Of a stretch of DNA of 64,000 nucleotides, positions 36,706-47,745 are shown in pieces; position 1 is the first letter of the stretch, and each line of letters begins with the position of its first letter. A program made the position numbers and the translations under genes. Source of the stretch: Rhizopus sp. PT2906 (Eukaryota; Mucoromycota; Mucoromycetes; Mucorales; Rhizopodaceae); the NCBI GenBank assembly GCA_025529335.1, contig JAMYHX010000012.1:1-64000 (forward strand), given 5' to 3'. The notes beneath the pieces are model-generated. The model had not been told where the DNA came from. It did not search any database and worked only from the letters and a program-made list of their open reading frames with translations.

Positions 36706-39700
36706 ATGGTATTAAAGGAAATAGAAGCAAGGGATAACGAAGAAAGCAGCTTAATATCAGACAGTCATCATTCAACTTATGGATCAACTCAAGGCCAGAG
36801 ATCGCGATTGTCAGCTCCCTCTCTAAATCAGCTACCCGACGATCCCTACTCTGATCATGGTGGCAGCAGTGAAGAATTTTCTTCTGCAAAATTAGCAAAA
36901 CGAAAAAAGAAACGTCTTCAGAAACACCATAAAAATAGACCAAAGCTAGTTAGTAAGCTATCTCATATTGTCAGGAGCGCTGCTCAATCTGAAGAAGAAG
37001 ATAACACAGATGATGTGATACAGATATCGCCAGATGACCTTATTTTACCTGAACTGGATCAAAAGTACGACATGAATGGTTTATTCAATTCCACAAATTG
37101 ACTTATATTTCATAGTGCTGCAGAAGTAAGAGAGTATGTTTCGTCTCCGATTAAACCTTCAGATCGCCGTATTTCTAGGAAACACAAAGTAAACTTGAGT
37201 ACAATTCGTGAAAAGTATAGAGAAGCAAGACTTCATGAAAGGTATTTTTTTTTTGTATAAGGAGAAAAAAGGGGGGATAGTGTTCTCAATTGAAACTTAG
37301 AAATGGTACCTTGCCTCATACAAGGCTACAAAGTATAAAGAGATACCTACACTATGATGCTCGTATTGCAAATGCAAAGGAGATACTCTTTGGAAACACT
37401 AGTATTATTCTCTTTGTAAATTGAATGCTTCGATGATTGATATATCCTATGCCATTTAACATTACCAATTAGGTTTACACAGATTTACTTGTTGATATAT
37501 TACTATGTCTTGCATACCTAGTAGAGATGAAAGAGGAGGCTAGTATTACTGCTGAACCTTATTGGCTTTTTAAATGGAGATCCTACGATTTATGGTATTA
37601 TAATAAGATATCCATACAATTCTTATTAATTTTCCAATGATGATAGGTCTCTTTGTATAATATTAAGCTTGTGGAACTTTGCTTCGTTTGTCATGCGTAA
37701 GTTATCAAATGATGAAACATTTCTTTTGCTAAGAGCAATGAATAGGCATGATCTTGACAGGAAAACCATTGAGTGTTTTGTTCAGCTTTAGATCCTTCAT
37801 CGAAGCTCTAACTACATTCCCATTTCTCATGTCTGTTTTCATCAAACATGGTCAATTTCTCTACGGTAATCTATGATAAAAATGGAGAGTATGAAGCATG
37901 TCTATTTATTCCCATTTCCTAGTTCCTTATTTCCTTAGAAGCTGGGTTCTTTTATTAAGAATCAAGAGTGTCATAAAGATAAAAACCAACCTTCTTATGA
38001 CAGGTACTCTAAAAAAACCTGCGAATATTATTTTATTGACAAGCATGTTTTAGGAAAACCTGTTGATCCGCTCAATTCTAAATTGGTGCATCTAGCAGGC
38101 ACTATTATGGTATTACTCTATAATGGCCTTTCAGCTTTTCAATACTGCGAAGTGACATTTGGAAGTAATAACTATTCAATATTGGACTCTCTTTATGTTG
38201 TTATGGTAACCCTCTCCACTGTTGGCTACGGAGGTAAATGCCATTTTTTAAGTGTTTTGGGTTAAAACATATACATCGCTATTAGATATAACACCGCAAA
38301 CTGAGGGTAGCAGAGTGGTCATGATGTTATTGATCGTAATATCATTGGCAGTGTTGCCCAGCTTAATTGCTGATGCTTTAAACACTCTGCGTAAAAGAAA
38401 TGGTAAGTAAGTGTATGCTACAATGCTCCAAATTAACATTAGAATTAGATTGGGGAGGATATGTCTCTGAGTCATCAAAGCCTTTTATATTGCTCGTTGG
38501 TTCATTTCGACCAGAACAAGTTACAGAGATATTGGACGGATTCTTGAATACGGTAAGAGAGATTATTTTTACTCTTTATCCAACTTTATTCACCTCTTTA
38601 AACATGAAGGAAAATACAGAACCTCATTTGAATGTTGTATTTTTAGATATAAACCGTCCTAATGAAGAATTAAAGTACCTTGAAAGAAACTCAATGTGGG
38701 GACATCGTATTCAATTCATACATGGTTCAGTTTTGGTGAGTATTGACTAGTGCATATGGTTATCATACTTACAGTTTATGTTCAAAGGATGAGCAAACAT
38801 TAAAAAGAGTGGTAATTAACTTATTGTCTATACAAGCTTTAAAGTAGAAGATTGATCATTTGTTTTTCAGCAAGCAAGATCAGCATCTGCTATCTTTACA
38901 CTTTCAGGTATATTGGATACATGGTCACACATATTTGAAATTAATTATCAACTTACTCAATAGACCAGCATGCTCCAGATCCTCAAAAGGAGGATGAACG
39001 CAATACGGTTAGACTGTGGTCACTCTACTGTCATACAGTAGTTCATAATGTGGATATTTATACCTATAACCTTTCACCATCCACAGCTATTTACCAAAAG
39101 ATGGCTAAAGAAATCATTTGTGTTAGAGAATTTAAGCAGTATCTACTAGCTATGAATTGTCGCTGCCGTGGTGCATCAACTTTACTTACTAATTTACTGC
39201 ATCAGAGACGTCCAATGGATCATTACGATGAATCTTGGCAGGCACAGTACGGTAAGTGCTTTCATATAGACCTTAATAGACTGCTTATATACAACTGGTA
39301 AAACAGATGATGGGTCATGTAATGAAATCTATATGGATCGACCTCCTTTAGCACTGGTTGGCCTCTCATTCAAGGAAGCAGCATGGGTAAGCAAAATAAC
39401 AATCTTTTTCTTTTATAATGATTGACTCGCTTTACTCTAGGTGGTGTATACTGAATGTCAAGTCATCTTGTTTGGTATAAAGACATACCTAGACAGCCCA
39501 GATCACCGAGAGATGTTGTTAAATCCTGAAAATAACTACATCATTAAATCAGATGATCTGTGTGTTTACATGTGTGAAAGCCCCAGAGAGGTCGAAGATA
39601 TAAATGCATTGGTAAGTTACTTGTATTTAAACGTCGAATCGAAACATCAACACATCTGTAGCATATAAACTATGTAAGAGAAAAGATTGCCAAAATGACA

Positions 39701-41320
39701 ACAACGAGAAGAACAGACAGCAACAAACGAAACCCCTCTTCTGAAACTGTCATGTATGTCCCCTCCTCTGGTGCGTCCATCAAGAATGAGCCCAGAGCTA
39801 GTTTACCTCCAGCGAGTGAATCTGCTCCAACAACACCTGGCACGATCAATGAAGAAGCTACCATGACCATGTCGCATATCTCACGCCCAGGCTCGCCTAC
39901 AATGCAGGGAAATTCTCGGACCCTTCACCATGTACCTTCTATCGAGTCCAACCGGACAATAAGCCCTATACGACAAAGCTTCCAACTGTCGAAGTTACCA
40001 ACACCTCGTATGGCTCTTTTAACAGGAAGCAGAAGGCTTGTAAGTCGCTTAGGACAGTTACCTACTCTGGAACATCCTGATACAGACATCGAAGCTTCAC
40101 CTGTGTGTTACTTGCTTGATAAACCAGCTACTTTACGTGAACTGACTATTGAATCGGCTGAGCACTTGGCTGGTCATATCGTGGTTTGTATGCATCACAA
40201 AGTATCCAACATATTCAAGTTTATTTTCAACCTAAGGTATGCCATCAAGTCAATGTGTATGTATATAGTATTAACTCTTGTCAAAGGTCACCACAACTGA
40301 AATCAAATGAACTTCAAGACATTGTCTTTTTGTGCACTTCTTTACCTACACCAAAAACATTTGAATCCCTCAGTCGGTTTCCCAAGGTCTTTTTCATGGT
40401 GGTAAGTTGCTTTCAATACACACACTGATGGATTCTAATCTATCTATTGTCAGGGTGACTGTCAACATCCCGAAGATTTGATCAAAGCCGGTGTTAAACG
40501 AGCAAAGCAAGTTGTTGTAATGAGGTAATTTATTTTATGGGTGATGAAGAGTCTTTTTTTTTTTTACCATGATATTCTAGTGAAAGAGAATGTTTGGATC
40601 AACATCAAAGAACTTCAGATAGTCCAGCCATGTAAGTATTGTAGCAATATTTTAAACATGGACATCTAATCTCAATCTCGATAGTATGACGAGTCATCTT
40701 CTTGATCTCTTACTGCAAGATCGGCCCTATGATTCTTCACGCATTGTAAACCTTGGTAAAAAGAATGCATATAATCACAAAAAGAGGGGAATCCTAATTT
40801 TTCTTTGATAGTTGAAAAATCCAATATTCGGTTCATGCACTTGTTACAAGGGAAAGACGTTGCTGAGGAAATCGATGTGTTTTACACACCGGCATATGCT
40901 GCTGGAAATGTCGTGGTTGATAGTCTATTAAGTAATGTATTGCTCAGTCAAACGTACTATAAGCCAGATATTGTGTCTGTCATTAAAGCTCTATGTGGTA
41001 TGCCTGGACCGCTTTATGACAAAGACACTGCTCATATGCTTATGTGTGGAACAAAATTTCATTCTCATCTTTTCAAAAGCTCTAGACACCTTATGCTCGT
41101 CGTCCTGCCGCCTTTATTCATTGGTAAACCGTTTTCAGTGCTGTTTGAAAGCTTGATATTAGATCATGAAGTAGTAGCACTTGGTCTCTTGCGTGCACCT
41201 GATGAAAATATGGGAAATGAGCTTTCATTTGTTTATACGAATCCTGTTCCTTCGTTGATCTTGAAAAGAACAGACAAAGTTTACGTACTGGCATCACCTG
41301 GTTGGTCTTATTTTTCTTAA
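36706..41320 (+). CDS. Slo/BK-type potassium channel with RCK domains
   Basis: More than 15 short exons. A basic, Ser-rich cytosolic N-terminus (NEESSLISDSHHSTYG...) leads into several membrane helices (LLVDILLCLAYLVE, a segment at 37650-37700 and others). The pore exon encodes VMVTLSTVGYGD, the K+ selectivity filter, with the final Asp joined across the intron after 38229. S6 (MMLLIVISLAVLPSLIADAL) is followed by two RCK domains: LLVGSFRPEQVTEIL...VVFLDINRPNEELKYLER and, after a Ser/Pro-rich linker (39740-40060), HLAGHIVVCMH...VFFMVGDCQHPEDLIKAG. BK channels are plasma- or organelle-membrane K+ channels gated by voltage and calcium. No obvious Asp-rich calcium bowl was seen. The start is uncertain: an in-frame Met at 36628 also exists. 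Confidence 0.85.
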
Positions 41321-41514
41321 TAAATTTGTATTATCTAAGTACACTTGTCGTTTCCATCAACAAAAAGGACCACTTGGCTTACCTGTCATTATGATACATT
41401 CGTATTTCCCGAAATAGTATGTGTCATTCGTTCCTGCTGATGGAACCAAGTCACTCAGATTAGATATCTTTATAAAGTTTCACTGCGCTTCTTTTATATA
41501 TATATCTTCACTGA

Positions 41515-42801
41515 ATGATGCTGCATAGAGTTTGGGTATTTAACATCTTATACTACCAAGTATAGTTCTATACTAACACATTCTATTCAGAATCCCCGAA
41601 GCGTTTGCTGTTACATATTAGCCAATAAGTCAAACACAATACGAAGATCATACTCTTCTCTCTCAGTTGCATATGATCATTCAACTAAGCCAACAACAAC
41701 AGCAAATGATACTCTAGTTGATACGTTCAGTCGACGTCACAACTACCTTCGCATCTCCTTGACCGAAAGATGCAATTTACGTTGTAAGCAAAATCAACTT
41801 TATAAATTGATGCATAAATAACATGTAAAAAAAAAGGTACTTACTGCATGCCAGAAGAAGGAGTTCCATTAACCCCCAACGCACAACTCCTTACAAAAGA
41901 GGAGATATTACACTTGGCCAGTTTATTTGTTGAGCAAGGGGTCACCAAGATCCGACTGACAGGTGGTGAGCCTACGGTTCGATCAGATATTGTAGAATTA
42001 GTACAGGGAATCGGGAAACTCAAGACAAGAGGCCTTGAAAGTTTAGCAATGACATCCAACGGTATTGCTTTAAAACGAAAATTGCCTGCCCTTTATGAGG
42101 CTGGCCTGGATACCATCAACCTCAGTCTTGACACCCTAGATCCTCACCTGTTTGAGATCATGACGAGAAGGAGGGGGTTTGATAAAGTCATTGGCTCAAT
42201 TGATGAAGCTATTCGCTTGGGAATACCACATGTAAAGATAAATACGGTTGTTATGCGTGGTATCAATGATCAAGAAGTGCTGGATTTTGTCAGTTATACA
42301 AAGGATCGTCCCGTCAATGTGAGATTTATAGAATATATGCCATTCGATGGTAACAGGTGGAACAAGAACAAACTGGTGCCTTATGCTGAATTAAAAGGCA
42401 ACATTGAGTCTAAATTTGGAAGATTGGTTAAAGTGAGGGATAGTCCTAATGATACAACAAAGGTAATATCTTTGACTCCTTTTGGTTGACTTTTGCTAAA
42501 AGGAAGAGAGTAGCATTATCAACTTCCTGGATATAAAGGATGCATTGGCTTCATCACATCCATGACAGATCACTTTTGCAGTACCTGTAATAGACTACGA
42601 ATCACGGCTGATGGAAGTATTAAAGTGTGTTTGTTTGGCAACACAGAGGTGTCATTACGTGATCTGATGCGAGAAGGCAAAACTGACAAAGAGTTGGTTC
42701 AAGTCATTAGTACAGCTGTAAAGAAGAAGAAAAGGCAACATGCAGGTATGTTTGAATTGGCCTCAAGAAAAAATAGACCCATGATCCTTATTGGTGGATG
42801 A
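41515..42801 (+). CDS. MOCS1A: MOCS1A/MoaA, GTP 3',8-cyclase (radical SAM)
   Basis: Exons 41515-41535, 41591-41783, 41837-42462 and 42514-42801 give 375 aa. The first 45 residues are Arg/Ser-rich and acid-free (MMLHRVW, then [13 protein letters not shown]...TIRRSYSS), like a mitochondrial presequence. The radical-SAM cluster motif CNLRCTYC spans the second intron; LTGGEPTVR binds SAM. The second 4Fe-4S site is HFCSTCNRL...KVC, and the protein ends in NRPMILIGG, the functional C-terminal Gly-Gly of MOCS1A. The enzyme converts GTP to 3',8-cyclo-7,8-dihydro-GTP, the first step of molybdenum cofactor synthesis. A GTATGT donor inside exon 4 (42746) can splice to 43015 and fuse it to the MoaC part in frame (539 aa). 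The short exon 1 is inferred from splice phase. Confidence 0.93.
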
Positions 42802-42978
42802 TGTGTCATTACAGCTGAGGCCAACTTTGAGCACAATGTAGATAACCTGCAAATATATTTATATAAACAATCATATTCTCATTGCTGTAATGATACAATT
42901 GTCCCCCGTTCTTTGATGAAAGCAAACCATTAATAAGTAAAGATAGACAATAGTAGCAAACACCGTTTCAGCCATTTG

Positions 42979-43563
42979 ATGCCTTCTCATTCTCTACTTC
43001 CCATAACACATTCAGGATTCCTTGCAAGCAATCAACGATTGTATTCCTCAAAGAGCGACAGTGACCCTCGTCTGACTCACACAGATCCAGAAACAGGAGA
43101 GGCACGTATGGTGTCAGTAACAGATAAAGTGCCTACAAAAAGAGAAGCAAAAGCCATTGGAAGAATCATGTTACCAGAGCATGCCTATGAGTTACTAAAG
43201 AACAATGACGCACATTCACCAAAGGGAGATGTGCTAACTGTAGCAAAAATAGCTGGTATTCAAGCAGCTAAATCCACTTCTAACCTTATTCCTCTGTGCC
43301 ATCCTCTGCTTTTGGGATTGATCGACGTGCGTCTTTGGCTAGATGACCATAGAAAGAGTGTTGAATGTGAATCTATTGTTCAAACATCAGGAAAGACCGG
43401 TGTTGAGATGGAAGCTCTGACGGCTACAAGTGTTGCGCTCTTAACTGTGTATGATATGTGTAAGGCAGCAACAAAGGAAATGAGAATTGAAAATATAAGA
43501 GTGGTTGAAAAAACAGGTGGCAAAAGTGGCCCGTGGAAGACGTCGATTAAAGAAAATGTTTAA
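42979..43563 (+). CDS. MOCS1B: MOCS1B/MoaC, cyclic pyranopterin monophosphate synthase
   Basis: The single-exon frame of 194 aa contains the MoaC core: MVSVTDKVPTKREAKAIG, LTVAKIAGIQAAKSTSNLIP, the CHPLLL metal-site loop, the GKTGVEMEALTATSVALLTV segment and VVEKTGGKSG with catalytic Lys. The enzyme turns 3',8-cH2GTP into cyclic pyranopterin monophosphate. It lies 177 bp after the MOCS1A stop on the same strand. It may be made from the fused transcript (exon entry at 43016, in frame after GlyPhe) or from its own ATG at 42979, which gives an N-terminus of about 30 residues without acidic residues. Fungal cnxABC proteins are fused MoaA-MoaC, which supports the fusion reading. Confidence 0.93.
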   Translation: MPSHSLLPITHSGFLASNQRLYSSKSDSDPRLTHTDPETGEARMVSVTDKVPTKREAKAIGRIMLPEHAYELLKNNDAHSPKGDVLTVAKIAGIQAAKSTSNLIPLCHPLLLGLIDVRLWLDDHRKSVECESIVQTSGKTGVEMEALTATSVALLTVYDMCKAATKEMRIENIRVVEKTGGKSGPWKTSIKENV

Positions 43564-43594
43564 TAAAATATTTATTTCTCTATTGCTTCCAAAA

Positions 43595-44055
43595 TTCAGC
43601 GTTGCCTAGATCCAACTTTACCCCAACCTCTTTCGTGTAAGACAACGTATTCACCACTTTCCTCTTTCGAAACTTGTAGCTCTAAAACCAAGTTTGGACG
43701 ATGCTTGATGTGTATATAGCCATTATTATCAATACTCCATCTTTGACTCATGGTCATTGGGCGTGGCAGCCTAATGTGTTAAACAATGTCGGCTTTAGGC
43801 ATTATAGGGCCATCACAGACGGCTATCACTTTGCCGCGTTTGGCATTGACAAAGTAACCATTGTCATAGGACCAGAATTGGCTAAACCCCTTTTTGAAAG
43901 TCTTCTTCATCGACAACAATGGGGATACTATCCTTTGTGATGATAAATATTAGAGAGAATCTCCTAATGGATGCGTAACTTACCGAAATACAACCACCTA
44001 AAACTTCAAGCATGCTTCCATTATGTTTACTCGATAAAAAATAAACCTCCACATA
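43595..44055 (-). pseudogene. R-type lectin pseudogene
   Basis: On the minus strand this is a degraded copy of the lectin at 45476-45972. An exon-1 relic (44050-43985: SSKHNGSMLEVLGG) ends at a preserved GTAAGT donor. Exon 2 begins after a preserved AG (DSIPIVVD), then shifts frame, and continues as FWSYDNGYFVNAKRGKV, a stop, and SQRWSIDNNGYIHIKHRPNLVLELQ. Exon order, intron position and Gln-x-Trp motifs match the intact gene 1.9 kb away, but one frameshift and one internal stop break it. Confidence 0.8.
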
Positions 44056-44400
44056 AATAACGCTTTGAATACATTGTTGTTTAAAGAATAAGAAGAAAAG
44101 AAAATGACAAAGATAGAGAGTGCAAAATGTACCAAAGCGAAACTACTTCAAGTTAGATCTACGTAAAGACTTTATTTTAATTAGCCTTTGCTTTTTATCG
44201 GTTAGTTTCTTGTTTAATGATATGTAGTAGCTTCACTAAAGAGCATTCGAATAAATATTTCTTCAGCACCTCGCTACTAACACCTTCCAAAGAATTGCCA
44301 GCTAACTGGGCATGACAATGTCTGTTTGTACAAGTGAGGCACATTATGAAATTGAACTATCTTGTAAAAAATTAAGCAAGCGACCTAATTGTAAGGGAAA
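44056..44400. other. Intergenic, no supported gene
   Basis: AT-rich spacer between the lectin relic and the truncated MITE. No open frame or structured element recognised. Confidence 0.4.
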
Positions 44401-44688
44401 CACTACATGGACCAGAAATTAGACTAATACTACGGGCGCTACCTCTACCTATTACCTATGATGTAATCCAACAAAGCTTTTCAATGTGTTTGTTTCTTTT
44501 TCAGAAAGAAAGAGATAAAAGAGAAATGCTGTTATTTATTCTAGTTTTATGTTGTCAGTTTGATCAACAAGATGCAAGAACACGTGTAATTATGATGAAT
44601 TCACTTTTTATATCAGAGAGAGTGAACTGGACAAGCTTGAGATTAGGCAGAGACATTGGTAATGTGAAGTTGTATAGTGTATGAGTTT
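44401..44688 (+). mobile_element. CACTA-like MITE, copy 2 (right end lost)
   Basis: Begins with CACTACATGGACCAGAAATT, the best preserved CACTA terminus of the three copies. It follows copy 1 (20911-21289) through its interior, including the stretch with GTGAACTGGACA and TTAGGCAGAGACATTGGTA. The match fades at about 44685, before the right terminal inverted repeat, so the element is truncated. Same orientation as copy 1. Confidence 0.72.
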
Positions 44689-45475
44689 ACAAGCATGTGA
44701 TATTGTAGCATGGTCTTTATTCATGATCGAAACACAGTACAGCGTAGGAGGGTTGGAGTACCATTTGGTGCTGCAAAACATAAAGTGTACAAAGACCTCC
44801 TTGGTCCGGAGCCCTCTAACGGCATTACCTCTTGCACAGTAGAATCGTACACCTTAACATGTATGTTTATGGATTTCCATAGTCGTATAAGCCGCGCTAT
44901 TAGCGTTGAAATTACAAGTCTTCTGAACCATCACCACTCCACCACGCCCACTTGAGGCTTTTATTTTATTTTAAATAAAAAAAGCTTGACCATTACTCGT
45001 ATTATATTATGAAAAGCTTTTTTTTTTCTTTTTTTCTTACTTGTATATGTATTGTTTATTGGTTTGATATCACTTTTGTTCTTTATCAATGGATAGACTT
45101 CATACATGATTTCTTTAGTTATCACGACAAACATTTCATAGTTATACACACTAAAAAATATAGTCAGCATAAGTTAATTCCAATAATCTGCTGAAAGCAG
45201 CAATATATATGTAATAAATTATTCTTGTCCTATGTCTACAAAAAATCTGCTATCGAGAGCGACGCTTAAATGCATACTTACAATATTCATCATTGGAGGT
45301 CTATGCAAAGTGACTTTATCTTTACAAAAATGGAAGATAAAAGAACACTATTTGGTGTGACCATAATTACAGTATATTCTGCTACCTACGTCCAATGCCG
45401 TAGACACGACCAACAGTACTGCTGTTGATAAAAGCAAAGACAGTAAATAGTGTACAATAATAAAATATATTTTAT
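44689..45475. other. Gene-poor region with a short unknown frame
   Basis: A plus-strand frame at 44710-44955 encodes an 81-aa peptide with no recognised motif next to the truncated MITE. It is probably not a functional gene. The rest is AT-rich and empty, ending in the 3' flank of the lectin gene. Confidence 0.35.
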
Positions 45476-45972
45476 TTAATCAACTGGTTCCAACACCCAA
45501 CGTTGGTTAGAAGAGACTTCACCCTCACGTCTATTGTACAAGATGACGGGAACACCATCCTCATCCTCGGCGCCTTGAATGTCCAAGACTAAGTCAGGAC
45601 GAGCTTCAATATAGATATAGCCTTCCTCATCAATGTTCCATCTTTGGTTCACAGCTTCTTCGTATACCTTTTGAGAGTATTGAATAATTTCAGATTCAGG
45701 GTCCATTTGGCCACCACGAATATCCAAAACCTTGGCAGAGTTGACGTTGACAAAGTAACCATTTTCGTAACGCCAGAGTTGGTTCAAGTTGTCATCATAT
45801 TTTTGGGTATAAACAATCACGGGGGCATCATCCTGTATAGATATATGAGTAAATAAGAGAGTGGGGTCAAGGAGAACCCATAACTTACTTCGGTGGAAGC
45901 GCCTTCAACATCGAGCACGCGTCCATTGAATTGACTCTTGATATAGAATCTACGTCCTGCTAAGTAACTCAT
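45476..45972 (-). CDS. R-type (ricin-B-like beta-trefoil) lectin
   Basis: Two exons (45972-45889, 45832-45476) joined in phase 0 give a 146-aa protein, the size of one beta-trefoil. Three repeats are visible, each with a Leu-Asp core and Gln-x-Trp-type end: RFYIKSQFNGRVLDVEG...NQLWRYE, VNSAKVLDIRGG...NQRWNID and LVLDIQGA...SNQRWVLE. The Gln-x-Trp motifs are the hallmark of ricin B-type carbohydrate-binding domains. No signal peptide is present, so it is probably a cytosolic lectin like other small fungal lectins, whose known roles include defence against grazers. Sugar specificity cannot be read from sequence. A TATA box lies about 60 bp upstream, and a decayed paralogue lies downstream. Confidence 0.9.
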
Positions 45973-46030
45973 TGCCAAATAAAAAAAAGAAGAAGAAAGT
46001 CGTAAAGAAAGCTAGAGTGCAGCCTACGCC

Positions 46031-46039
46031 CTTTTTATA
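46031..46039 (-). promoter_or_regulatory. TATA box of the lectin gene
   Basis: Reading on the minus strand, CTATAAAAAG lies about 60 bp upstream of the lectin ATG (45972). A clear TATA box at this distance suggests a strong, regulated promoter, which fits fungal lectin genes. Motif seen directly; function inferred. Confidence 0.55.
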
Positions 46040-47335
46040 GTTTTCTGTAACATTTTTGCCCAGACATGGTCTTTAAACGGAAAAGCGGATGAAGATATGA
46101 ACGGTATTTTCTAGACACTGAACTTTAAATTATAAGACCTTTCCAGAAAATAACCACATGTCTACAAAGTTTGTTTGCTTGCTTCAGTTAAAAGGATTCT
46201 TTCAAACAGTCTTTTCAAAGAGTTTACTACTACAATACAACCTATGTATTTCTCGCTTTATTCAAGCTTTTTTATTTTTTTAATGTACATCAGTAATCAT
46301 TATTACCTCACTCCCTCGGAAGAATTTGCCGCTCATTTGTAGCAAACAAACACAGCTTCAAAGCGGGAACACAAGTTTATATATTCGCATATTTAAGATA
46401 TGAATAAACTTCTTTATACTAAAAACGCGTTTACTTTTTAAAAAAGAAAAAGACTTTTTACTGTATACATGTCTTTTATATAAAAGGAGTTTTTGAATAT
46501 ATCAATTACAGATGAATGCACGGAATATGGCAAAGAGGCACTGTGGCGCTGAGTATCTCTTATTTTAGACTTTAGATTATGATCAATTACTGCATTTTGT
46601 TTATAAATTACTCTCATTTGTGGCACTGTTGAAGTTCAGCTGTTAGTTTGAGAAAAAGAGGAAATGCACCCATGTGTTTTTCTACTTTCCCCTTAAACAC
46701 TATAGAGTAGCTTTACATTATCAAAAACAGAGTTCACTGTAGCTAGATAATAGAAAAAGGTTCGTATATAAGCATAATGAAAGCGTATAAAAAGATAAAC
46801 AGTCTATTGTTAGCAAGTATTCTACAGCCACACCAAGTAAAAAACACAGTAGTTTCCGTGCGACATAACTAACATTATTGTAGGGAGCGTGTGCCGAATA
46901 TTAGTCAATTTTTTTAAGGGGACAGCATTCATATTGAGTGTCCAGTTTATTGAAGTGGAGATTTAGAATTGAATTTTGAAGATGATATATATGGTGACTT
47001 GTAAATTAAAGGTATCGATGGGTTATTTCAAGAGATAAACGACAGTTTTCCTAATCTTTAGATATCTTTTTTAAATTTGAGGAAAGGAAAAGGAAATAAC
47101 AACATTTGGATATTTATATAGTTGATTAGGTGTAACTGCTATTGTATACAAGTCACCTGCTTATAGTCTTTTCATATTTCAAAGGGAATATTGAGGGGTG
47201 AAGAGAGTTAAGTAGTAGTTAAAATAAATAGATGACTAGAAATCATTCAGTAATTGCTTTAGATAAACTTGCTACAAATAGACTAGTACTCGCGTATGGT
47301 GTTCACAGATGCTTTGATGCTGATTAGTTAACTAA
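46040..47335. other. Gene-poor AT-rich region
   Basis: No supported gene on either strand. It may contain the decayed 3' part of the Tc1/mariner relic to the right, since minus-strand fragments with several stops continue to about 47240. Confidence 0.4.
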
Positions 47336-47745
47336 TTTCTTCAAGAGTAGCACGGCGGTTTGCTCGTACTACCCTTCCTAGCTCTCTTTTCTATCATTGA
47401 AAAGAGATGGCCTTCCAGACTTAGGTTTTATCTCTACTGTTTCATGTTTTTTTCATTGCTAGTAAACTCGACTTACAGTTCTTTCTGGAATGTTTTCTTC
47501 GATAGCAATTTGTGCTGCTGAAACGCGTCTAGTAACAATTTTTTCTTTTTGAGGCAAAGCTAAATAAGAAAACTATATGAAAGAAAGAGAAAAGTATCGT
47601 CCTGTTCATTTAGTACCTCAAAAAAAAAGAAACTGATTTTTAAAAAACGGCAAACACTTTTGTCAGGGCACTGCACTGTTGATTTTGGCATCTCAACCAT
47701 GTCTGAGATGTCGTCAAAAGAATGCTCTGCTTTCCTAAGATAATA
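47336..47745 (-). pseudogene. Tc1/mariner transposase N-terminal relic
   Basis: Minus-strand fragments in shifting frames read SFDDISDMVEMPKSTVQ (about 47735-47680), VSAAQIAIEENIPERTVSR (about 47545-47480), KPKSGRPSLFNDR (about 47430-47390) and LGRVVRANRRATLEEIS (about 47385-47336). This order of paired helix-turn-helix segments with a Gly-Arg-Pro linker, followed by an Arg-x-x-Arg-Ala-Thr-Leu-Glu-Glu motif, is the DNA-binding half of Tc1/mariner transposases. The catalytic DDE half is not recognisable; stops and frameshifts show it is dead. Confidence 0.6.

Noticed and set aside
41535..41591. 31-bp intron (41560-41590) at the start of MOCS1A
   Set aside because: Below the plausible minimum. 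The GTATTT donor at 41536 gives a 55-bp intron in the right phase.
41960..41985. tRNA B-box-like GGTTCGATC
   Set aside because: It lies in the conserved coding sequence of MOCS1A (GEPTVRSD), and no cloverleaf can be formed.
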